Shown here: piece by piece, positions 50,288-57,132 of the stretch | Layout of the letters: each line of letters opens with the position of its first letter | Numbering within the stretch: the stretch's first letter is position 1 | Source of the DNA: Eggerthellaceae bacterium | GTDB taxonomy: Bacteria; Actinomycetota; Coriobacteriia; Coriobacteriales; Eggerthellaceae | Assembly: GCA_017431165.1 (NCBI GenBank) | Contig: JAFRLO010000048.1 | Location: 1 to 64,000 of the forward strand | Length of the DNA: 64,000 nt | Reading direction: 5' to 3' | Translations under genes and position numbers: made by a program | The notes under the pieces: model-generated | Seen by the model: only the letters and a program-made list of their open reading frames with translations | Told to the model about the DNA's origin: nothing | Databases searched by the model: none

Positions 50288-50575
50288 ATGCAAACGTTTA
50301 TCGCACATTATCATTCTCCCAACGCTTCCGCTCAGCGCTCTGTCGGGCTGTTCGAGTTTGAAAGCGAGGGGAGGGTCGGCTCGAAGGAAAATACGCACGA
50401 TGCTCGTATGGCCATGCTCACGCAATTCGGTAACGATGCTGTGTCGTGGACGATAGATTCCATCGAGCGGAAGACGGCGGCGTCAAAGGATTTGGATGGT
50501 CAGCTCGCGCTTGATTTCCGAGAGCCGGTTGAACAGCCGAAGCATGCGAGGAAGGTTGTACGCGGACGGCTCTAA
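50288..50575 (+). CDS. Hypothetical small protein
   Basis: A 95-residue frame starting at ATG 50288 (MQTFIAHYHSPNASAQRS), or 108 residues from ATG 50249. The middle reads GLFEFESEGRVGSKENTHDARMAMLTQFG, which looks like an alpha/beta fold, and the C-terminus is basic. The ribosome binding site is weak (AGAGAG), and no family is recognised. It precedes an M42 peptidase by 27 bp, so it may be the first gene of the peptidase-smpB operon. Confidence 0.55.
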   Translation: MQTFIAHYHSPNASAQRSVGLFEFESEGRVGSKENTHDARMAMLTQFGNDAVSWTIDSIERKTAASKDLDGQLALDFREPVEQPKHARKVVRGRL

Positions 50576-50602
50576 GCCGTGTGCGGATATGAGGTGGTAG
50601 GT

Positions 50603-51682
50603 ATGGAACGAAGCGATATGGATTACCTGAAGGAATTGCTTGAGACGCCCTCGCCGACAGGATACGAGCAGCGCGTGGCAGAAGTTGTGCGCGCGCGCCT
50701 TGCCGATACTGCTGACGAGATTCGCACTGACACGATGGGTTCGGTGCAAGCGATCCTCGATGGCGCGCAAGGTGGTCCGAGTGTGATGTTGGCCGCCCAT
50801 ATGGATGAAGTCGGCTTGATGGTGACGTATATAAGCGATGACGGGTTCCTTTCCGTCGCTGCAGTTGGCGGCGTGGATGCGGCGATATTGCCTGGTTTGC
50901 GCGTCGATGTGCATACGAAGGACGGCACGCTTCGCGGTGTTGTCGGTCGCAAACCCATCCATCTCATAAAAGCTGATGATCGTAAGACGGTCACGTCGCT
51001 AGAAAAGCTTGTCATCGATTTGGGTATGCCTGCCGAACGCGTAAAGGAGCTTGTACGTATCGGCGATACGATCACCTATGGCGTCGGATTTGAGGAGTTC
51101 GGGGATGGTATGGCCGTCTCACGCGGCTTCGACGATAAGGCTGGCGTGTGGGTCGCGACGCGCGCCATGGAGAAGATTAAGGATGCTGGGCGAGCGGCTG
51201 GTGCGTTCATTGCCGTGTCGACCGTGCAGGAGGAGATCGGCACACGCGGTGCGATGACGAGTGCCTATAGCGTGCAACCTGATGTCGCGCTTGCGTTCGA
51301 TGTGACGCATGCAACGGATTATCCGGGCATCGATAAGACCGAATACGGCCAAATCGTCTGCGGGAAAGGCCCTGTGATCGCGCGCGGGCCCAACATCAAT
51401 CCGGTCGTGTTCGATCGCCTGATCGCTGCTGCCGAAGCGTGCGGCATCGCCTATCAGCTCGAGGCAGAGCCAAGCGTCACCGGCACCGATGCACGTGCCA
51501 TCCAGGTGACGCGCTGCGGCATTCCCACGGGTCTTGTCTCAGTGCCTCTTCGGTACATGCATACCTCAACCGAGGTTATCTGCCTTGCCGACCTCGAGGC
51601 GGCAGCTGAGCTTATTACGCGTTTCGTGCTTGATATGAGCGAAGATGCGTGCTTTGTTCCCGGGGTGGAGGCACATGGTTAA
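50603..51682 (+). CDS. M42 family metallopeptidase
   Basis: A 359-residue M42 (FrvX/glutamyl aminopeptidase-like) protein. The metal ligands are His in AAHMDEVG, Asp in FDDKAG, the EE pair in VQEEIGTRGA, Asp in FDVTHATD and His in PLRYMHTSTEV, all present in order. ATG at 50603 follows GAGGTGGTAGG. These enzymes trim peptides in the cytoplasm as large tetrahedral complexes. The gene overlaps smpB by 8 bp, so they are co-transcribed. Confidence 0.93.
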   Translation: MERSDMDYLKELLETPSPTGYEQRVAEVVRARLADTADEIRTDTMGSVQAILDGAQGGPSVMLAAHMDEVGLMVTYISDDGFLSVAAVGGVDAAILPGLRVDVHTKDGTLRGVVGRKPIHLIKADDRKTVTSLEKLVIDLGMPAERVKELVRIGDTITYGVGFEEFGDGMAVSRGFDDKAGVWVATRAMEKIKDAGRAAGAFIAVSTVQEEIGTRGAMTSAYSVQPDVALAFDVTHATDYPGIDKTEYGQIVCGKGPVIARGPNINPVVFDRLIAAAEACGIAYQLEAEPSVTGTDARAIQVTRCGIPTGLVSVPLRYMHTSTEVICLADLEAAAELITRFVLDMSEDACFVPGVEAHG

Positions 51683-52142
51683 ACGCGAAGAGAAAACCAT
51701 CGCGAAGAATCGTCGTGCGTATCACGAGTACGAGATTCTGGAATCCTTTGAGGCTGGAATCGAGCTCAAGGGAACGGAAGTGCGTTCTTTGCGCGAGAAC
51801 AACTGCCAGTTAACGGATTGCTTCGCGCTCGTGCGCGATGGTGAAGTGTGGCTGCACAACGTGCATATCCCACCGTATTCGCATGGTAATCTCAACAACG
51901 TCGACCCCGATCGCAAGCGCAAGTTGCTCTTGCATCGCAAGGAGATCCGTCGTCTTAATGAACTCACGCGTGAGAAGGGCATGGCGTTAGTGCCGTTGCG
52001 CATGTATTTCAAGGAGAATTCCCTAGTCAAAGTCGAGCTCGCGATAGCTCGCGGCAAGAAGCTGTACGACAAACGCGCCAGCATGGCCGAGCGTGATACG
52101 CGCTTGGCGATTGAGCGCGCTCTCAAGGAACGGAGCAGATGA
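51675..52142 (+). CDS. smpB: SsrA-binding protein SmpB
   Basis: A 155-residue SmpB of normal length, the tmRNA partner in ribosome rescue. Conserved blocks are KNRRAYHEYEILESFEAGI, EVRSLRENNCQLTDCF, HIPPYSHGN, DPDRKRKLLLHR and the basic C-terminal tail KKLYDKRASMAERD. ATG at 51675 overlaps the end of the peptidase gene with GGTGGAGG upstream. The ssrA gene is 2 kb downstream on the opposite strand. SmpB overlaps the next gene by 4 bp (ATGA). Confidence 0.96.
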   Translation: MVKREEKTIAKNRRAYHEYEILESFEAGIELKGTEVRSLRENNCQLTDCFALVRDGEVWLHNVHIPPYSHGNLNNVDPDRKRKLLLHRKEIRRLNELTREKGMALVPLRMYFKENSLVKVELAIARGKKLYDKRASMAERDTRLAIERALKERSR

Positions 52143-52837
52143 TGGTCGCTGACGGACAATCCGGAAATCTTCTCGATGCTATCGAAGATGCAGTCGAGAA
52201 AACGATCGAGGCAGCGGATGAGCTTCTCGACGAGTATGTCGAATCCGAGGTTATCGAGCTCGAAATCGATGAGGATGACATCCTGTACTACATCACCGAT
52301 CAAGACGATAACGAAATCGGGTTCGCCATCTTAGAGGATGGCAAGGAAGTCGAGTACTACTACGAGACCGATGAGGATTACCGTATCGCCGAAGTGCTCG
52401 AGGACGTGTACGAAGACGTCGAGAGCGACGATGATGAGGTTGATGAGGAAGACGAATTGCTCATCGAGATGGAAATCAACGACGATGATATCCTGTATTA
52501 CCTTGTCGATGAAGACGACAATGAGATCGGTTTCGCCATCTTAGAGGATGGCAAAGAGGTCGAATACTATTACGTCGATGAGGAAATCGACGTTGCCGCA
52601 GAGGCAGATGCGGATGAGGTTGAGCCAGAAGCAGAAAACAAACCTGCTGCCGCAACCGAAGAAAAGGCGGACGGCAAGGACGGCGCGCTATTCACCGCTG
52701 AAGAGATTGCTGACTTCAAGGACGATATGGTCGAATTGCTCAAAGACGGCGCTTCGATTGCTAAGGAGCTGAAATCCACATACGACGAATTCAGCGATGT
52801 GCTCGATTTCCTGCCCATAAAGAAGAAGCACCGTTAA
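52139..52837 (+). CDS. Acidic protein with internal duplication
   Basis: A 232-residue, very acidic protein coupled to smpB by an ATGA overlap. A ~38-residue block is present twice: DEDDILYYITDQDDNEIGFA then ILEDGKEVEYYYETDED, and again as NDDDILYYLVDEDDNEIGFA with ILEDGKEVEYYYVDEE. A low-complexity linker (Glu/Ala-rich) follows, and a C-terminal helix-rich region (FTAEEIADFKDDMVELLKDG) ends with KKKHR. No family is recognised. Its position after smpB hints at translation-related work, but that is inference. Confidence 0.75.
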   Translation: MMVADGQSGNLLDAIEDAVEKTIEAADELLDEYVESEVIELEIDEDDILYYITDQDDNEIGFAILEDGKEVEYYYETDEDYRIAEVLEDVYEDVESDDDEVDEEDELLIEMEINDDDILYYLVDEDDNEIGFAILEDGKEVEYYYVDEEIDVAAEADADEVEPEAENKPAAATEEKADGKDGALFTAEEIADFKDDMVELLKDGASIAKELKSTYDEFSDVLDFLPIKKKHR

Positions 52838-52912
52838 TCATCTTGCGTGTTCAGCGGTCTAGGTCGATATGCACGTTTACGTATAGCCACATTTGGAAGA
52901 GGGAGGGGAGCC

Positions 52913-54043
52913 ATGACAGCAGCAAAGGCGAAATCGATAGGAGGGAAGATCCTCCGCGCTATTTTGTGGATCGTCTGCATTATTGTCGCAGCGTTCGCGA
53001 TTTTCCTGATCGTGATGAGCGTCACGGAATACAAGCCAGCTGCGCTTGAGAAGGCGGAGTTGTCGAACACGACGGCGACGGCACCTACGAAAACCGTTTC
53101 CGCGGGTGACAGCTTCACCATCATGACATGGAACATCGGATATGGCGCATTGGGCGACAACGCGGACTTCTTCATGGATGGCGGCACGATGGTGCGAACC
53201 GCCGATAAGGCACGCGTGCAGCAGAACATGAACGCCATTACCGAGTTCTTCAAGAGCACTTCTCCCGATATCGCCATCTTCCAAGAGGTCGACCAGGATA
53301 GCGATCGCAGCGAGCATATCGACGAGTCCGTGCTTTTGAAGGAGGCCTCGGCTGCTTCTGCGATGGGCGCAGCGCAGACCATGTTCGGGACGAACTATAA
53401 AACGCTCATGGTGCCTTTGGGCTGGCCGCTCTACGGCTCCATAGATGGCGGCATCATGAGCTTCTCGACCTTTGCTGTCGATGCCGCCGAACGTGTGAGC
53501 CTTCCCAATTCGTATTCGTGGCCGATGAGCTTGTTCCAGCTTAAGCGCTGCGAGCTCATCACGCGCATCCCCGTACAGGGCACTGACAAACAGCTTGTCA
53601 TCATCAACCAGCATCCTGATGCGTACACCGATGAGGCGCACCACGCCATGCAGGTTGCAGCGATCCTCGAAACCCTCAAAACCGAGGCCGCGAAGGGCAA
53701 TTATGTCATTTCAGGTGGTGACTGGAACCATACATTCAGCAATATAGACGTGAGCGCGTATCCCTTGCTTCCTACAACCGAATGGGAAGCCGGCCATATC
53801 AATATCGAGGACTTCGGCGAGGGTTGGCAATTCGTTATGGATAATTCTGAGCCGACATGTCGCCTGCTCGACCATCCGCTCGTGAATGCAGATGGCACGC
53901 CAAGCGATTTGCCGATCCAGTACTACATGATCGACGGCTTCATTGTGAGCAGCAACGTGCGTGTTGACACGGTGAAAACGCATAATTTGGGCTTCGTCAA
54001 TTCCGATCATAATCCCGTAGTCATGCGGGTGACACTGCAATAG
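52913..54043 (+). CDS. Membrane-anchored endonuclease/exonuclease/phosphatase family protein
   Basis: A 376-residue protein with a hydrophobic N-terminal helix (residues ~17-40, IVCIIVAAFAIFLIVMSV region) and an extracytoplasmic EEP domain. Active-site residues are visible: MTWNIGYG, IFQEVD, DWNH with the catalytic Asp/Asn pair and SDHNPV with the terminal Asp-His. ATG at 52913 follows GGGAGGGGAG. EEP members cleave DNA or dephosphorylate phosphoinositides and sphingolipids; the exported position suggests extracellular nucleic acid or lipid-headgroup hydrolysis. It ends at a strong terminator shared with tmRNA. Confidence 0.85.
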   Translation: MTAAKAKSIGGKILRAILWIVCIIVAAFAIFLIVMSVTEYKPAALEKAELSNTTATAPTKTVSAGDSFTIMTWNIGYGALGDNADFFMDGGTMVRTADKARVQQNMNAITEFFKSTSPDIAIFQEVDQDSDRSEHIDESVLLKEASAASAMGAAQTMFGTNYKTLMVPLGWPLYGSIDGGIMSFSTFAVDAAERVSLPNSYSWPMSLFQLKRCELITRIPVQGTDKQLVIINQHPDAYTDEAHHAMQVAAILETLKTEAAKGNYVISGGDWNHTFSNIDVSAYPLLPTTEWEAGHINIEDFGEGWQFVMDNSEPTCRLLDHPLVNADGTPSDLPIQYYMIDGFIVSSNVRVDTVKTHNLGFVNSDHNPVVMRVTLQ

Positions 54044-54067
54044 GCACGAGGGACAATCGGAAAGAAA

Positions 54068-54092
54068 AAAGGCCGCCCATCAGGCGGCCTTT
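54068..54092. terminator. Bidirectional terminator between EEP gene and ssrA
   Basis: AAAGGCCGCC (54068-54077) and GGCGGCCTTT (54083-54092) form a perfect 10-bp stem around CATCA. An A-run on one side and TTTGAA on the other allow use by both convergent transcripts. Confidence 0.88.
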
Positions 54093-54100
54093 GAATTGAC

Positions 54101-54463
54101 TGGTGGAGGCGCGGAGAATCGAACTCCGGTCCATACTACCCTGTCCACTAGGCTCTACAAGCTTAGTCGGCTTTTCGGTTTAAGAATCGGTCTGCCCGTC
54201 GACTGGCGGACCTCATCCGAGTCGGTTCGATCTTAGCTCGGGATATACCGTCTACGTTCCCAAGAGCGTCTCCCTGAGATGACGCGTCCGCAGGGGCGGG
54301 AGAAAACCCTGCTTCAGCGCGCTAGCTTCTATTAAGCAGCGAGGGCCAAACGGCCAGTGTTGGTTTTGCCATTTAATTATGACAGGTACCCCTGTTTAAC
54401 GTGGCGAGGAGACCACGGCCTGCTCCTCATTTTCAACGTACCATGTCGAAACCAGTCACCCCC
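54101..54463 (-). ncRNA. ssrA: Transfer-messenger RNA (ssrA)
   Basis: A 363-nt tmRNA. The minus strand begins GGGGGTGACTGGTTTCGAC, the standard tmRNA 5' end, and closes with the T-arm GGTTCGATTCTCC-like segment and encoded CCA at 54101. The tag frame at 54370-54332 reads GKTNTGRLALAA and stops at TAA, followed by TAG; a preceding AAT leaves the resume codon slightly uncertain (GGC chosen by analogy with GCAAAC-type starts). The ALAA end is the proteolysis signal. SmpB is encoded nearby. Confidence 0.95.
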
Positions 54464-54478
54464 AAAAGTGGGAGATGA

Positions 54479-54507
54479 ATCATAGCACGTCTGGATGCGG
54501 CAGACAA
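54479..54507 (-). promoter_or_regulatory. Promoter of ssrA
   Basis: On the minus strand TTGTCT (54507-54502) and TATGAT (54484-54479) are separated by 17 bp and lie 16 bp before the tmRNA 5' end, a near-consensus vegetative promoter. Confidence 0.7.
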
Positions 54508-54678
54508 GCTTTTGAAGCAGGCTTTTATATGGATTCGCGTTGCTTTGCGCGATTATGATGCGCAATTATTCGGGAACGCTGTAAGATGCGCATGTTTTTT
54601 CTGCCGAACACCATATATGGTGGTTTTCGGATTATTTGCCTGATAGAATGTGCATGATAAAAACGAGAGGACAGCTCA

Positions 54679-56607
54679 GTGGGTTTATTTTCCAAATTCC
54701 GTGCGAAAAAGGATGATGGGGAATCGGTGTTTACCACCGGTCCTATTCTGACGCCTGAGCAATTCGCGGGTGTTGCGCCATCCGGGGAAGAGGCATCAGA
54801 CGCGGCTTCCGTTCAGGTTTCAGAAACCGCATCCGCTCATCCCGTCGTTCCTCCCGCACCTGTGCCCCCGCCGGTGATTCCGCCTTCTGGGGCGGCTTTA
54901 GACGCACAGGCCTTGCCAGCCATCGAGATTCCGCCTACAGAAGGGGAAGCGCAAGTTTCCCAGATTCGAGGCGATGCGCCGCGCGGAAAGCATGCACGCG
55001 TTGACGACCTTCCGCAAATCGCGTCAGATACGGAGAAATCGCCCGCCCATGCAGCTGACGCGGAGATCATCATGCCAAAAGATTCAGGCGCTGATGCTCC
55101 CGTGCCTTTGGAGGCGGGAGAATCGGCCGAGCCTGCTTCGTTCGAGGATACGTTCTTTGCGGAGAACGGCTTCGACCTATCCGATGATTCCAAGCACGGC
55201 AAGCATCGCGGACTCAAGATCGCGGGTATCTCAGCTGCTTGTGCTCTCGTCGTCGCTTATGGCGTTGGCGTTGGCGTGTTCATGGGGCATTTTTATCCCA
55301 ACACGACAGGTGCAGGCGTCGATTTGTCAATGAAGACGGTCGATGAGGCATCCTCTGCTCTTGAGGCGAATGTGGTGGATTATAGCCTTGCTGTTGACGG
55401 CAAGGACATGGACCTCGTCATCTCCGGCAACGATATCGACTTCAGTTTAAGCGGCGATAACGTCGCATCAAAGATGCTCGATAAATCCAATCCGTGGTTA
55501 TGGCCCTACGAGATATTCCAGACGCATGACGTAAGCGATGCGTATACGACTGATTTCAATGAGGCGAAGCTGGCTGAGATCTGCGAAAAGGCGATTTCCG
55601 AGCATAATGAAACGGCAGTGCCAACGAAGGATGCAAAGCTCGGATTCGTCGAATCGACGGGCAAGATAGGCGTCGTTCCCGAGTCATACGGCACCGAGCT
55701 TGTTCCCCAAAAGGTCGTAACGAAGATCAGCGACGGCGTCATGCGCGCTCAGCGCAAGGTGACGCTTGACGACAAGGATGTTGTCGAGCCGCGTGTGCTC
55801 TCTACCGATCAAGGCTTGAAGAAGGCTGCCGAGAACGCTCAGAAGATCTCTCATGCGGATGTGAAGCTGACGATAAACGATGAGCCGGTCGCAGAGATCA
55901 ACGCGAAGCAGTACGCCGAATGGCTTACCGTCGGCGAGGACTATTCGGTCTCGCTTGATGAAGGGAAGATGAACGACTATCTCTCAGATCTATGCGCTAG
56001 CTTCAGCACAGTTGGTTCAACGCGAACATACACGCGCCCCGATGGCAAAGTCATCACGGTTTCAGGTGGATCATACGGCTGGGAAGCTGATACCGATTCT
56101 CTGCTCGCGGCAGTCAAGGATGCCGTGGCGAACAATACCGTGGGAAATATCGAGGTTCCCGTTTGGCAGTCAGCCCAGGTGTTCACGGCTCCCGGGGAGC
56201 AGGATTGGGGTTCGCGTTATGTCGATGTCGACATCAGCGAGCAATACGTGCGCTTCTATGATGGTGGCGAGATCATCTGGGAAAGCGACTGCATCACAGG
56301 GGCTGGCTACGATTACGAGCGCATCACTCCCGAAGGGGTGTATGCGGTCACGAACAAAGCCAACAATGTTCCGCTTCGCCCATGGGAGAACGGCAGGCAA
56401 GTTGAAGAGCCGACGTACGTGACGTATTGGATGCCGTTTGTCGGCAACATGATCGGCCTGCACGATGCTTGGTGGCAACCGTATTTCGGAGGAAGCGCGT
56501 ATCTGGATGGCTTGGGAAGCCATGGGTGCATCAATTTGCCGACGTATGCGGCTGCGGATCTTTTCAACATCATCGAAATCGGCGATGTGGTCATCACACA
56601 CTACTAA
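54679..56607 (+). CDS. L,D-transpeptidase with VanW/PG-binding-like domain
   Basis: A 642-residue membrane-anchored cell-wall enzyme. Residues ~1-177 are a Pro/Ala/Glu-rich cytoplasmic region; one helix spans ~178-203 (GLKIAGISAACALVVAYG). An extracytoplasmic domain of ~280 residues with two similar halves precedes the C-terminal YkuD domain, whose catalytic motif SHGCINLP places the active Cys at 617 and His at 615. Start is GTG at 54679 after AGAGGA. The enzyme forms 3-3 cross-links or attaches proteins to peptidoglycan. The long disordered cytoplasmic tail is unusual and may be a regulatory or phosphorylation region. Confidence 0.92.
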   Translation: MGLFSKFRAKKDDGESVFTTGPILTPEQFAGVAPSGEEASDAASVQVSETASAHPVVPPAPVPPPVIPPSGAALDAQALPAIEIPPTEGEAQVSQIRGDAPRGKHARVDDLPQIASDTEKSPAHAADAEIIMPKDSGADAPVPLEAGESAEPASFEDTFFAENGFDLSDDSKHGKHRGLKIAGISAACALVVAYGVGVGVFMGHFYPNTTGAGVDLSMKTVDEASSALEANVVDYSLAVDGKDMDLVISGNDIDFSLSGDNVASKMLDKSNPWLWPYEIFQTHDVSDAYTTDFNEAKLAEICEKAISEHNETAVPTKDAKLGFVESTGKIGVVPESYGTELVPQKVVTKISDGVMRAQRKVTLDDKDVVEPRVLSTDQGLKKAAENAQKISHADVKLTINDEPVAEINAKQYAEWLTVGEDYSVSLDEGKMNDYLSDLCASFSTVGSTRTYTRPDGKVITVSGGSYGWEADTDSLLAAVKDAVANNTVGNIEVPVWQSAQVFTAPGEQDWGSRYVDVDISEQYVRFYDGGEIIWESDCITGAGYDYERITPEGVYAVTNKANNVPLRPWENGRQVEEPTYVTYWMPFVGNMIGLHDAWWQPYFGGSAYLDGLGSHGCINLPTYAAADLFNIIEIGDVVITHY

Positions 56608-56617
56608 GCACGCAATG

Positions 56618-56645
56618 AGAGGGGCCGCCCGAAGGCGGCCCCTCT
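56618..56645. terminator. Bidirectional terminator between the L,D-transpeptidase and operon 3
   Basis: AGAGGGGCCGCC (56618-56629) pairs with GGCGGCCCCTCT (56634-56645) around a CGAA loop, a 12-bp GC-rich stem between two convergent genes. The T-run is short. Confidence 0.85.
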
Positions 56646-56706
56646 ATTCATGCAGACGATGCATGCGTAATGCTGAAAGCGACTGTCTGCATCCCTTTTC
56701 GTTTTG

Positions 56707-57120
56707 CTACTCGCGTACCGCGTAGGTGACGTTCGCACGCGTTCCCTCGCGAACCGGGAGCTCGAACAGGTGATAGTGCAAATCGAGGCAACGTTGCACT
56801 GCCTGGCAGTAAGCGCCTTCGGGATCGGCGTCATCGCCCCACGCGAGTGCATGGGTTGGGCAATCCTGCACGCAATACTGCACGTTGCCCTCGGCTACGT
56901 TCTGAGCGCAGAACGTGCAGCTCTTCTGATAAATGGGCTGCCATCCCATGCGAAGGTTCGGGTAGGTGCCTTGCGGACGGTCGATACCCGCACCGGAGCC
57001 GTTCGTGCGGACGATGATGCGATAATCGTCGTCATCCAGACCGTTGCCAACCTTGCAGGCCATGGCGCATGTCCAGCATCCAACGCAGCGTTGGAGGTCG
57101 ACCAACATCTTCTTAGCCAT
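56707..57120 (-). CDS. 4Fe-4S ferredoxin subunit of molybdoenzyme operon 3
   Basis: A 137-residue subunit with CVGCWTCAMAC (two plus two cysteines) near residue 12 and CTFCAQNV with CVQDCP further on, enough for two [4Fe-4S] clusters. Start ATG at 57120 follows AAGGAGG and lies 12 bp after the large subunit stop. Paralogue of the protein at 40208, sharing VDLQRC, ACKVGN and GIDRPxGTxPN. Its C-terminus is longer and includes an additional Cys-containing helix (YCQAVQRCLDLHYH). Confidence 0.9.
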   Translation of the reverse strand: MAKKMLVDLQRCVGCWTCAMACKVGNGLDDDDYRIIVRTNGSGAGIDRPQGTYPNLRMGWQPIYQKSCTFCAQNVAEGNVQYCVQDCPTHALAWGDDADPEGAYCQAVQRCLDLHYHLFELPVREGTRANVTYAVRE

Positions 57121-57132
57121 AGTGATTCCTCC

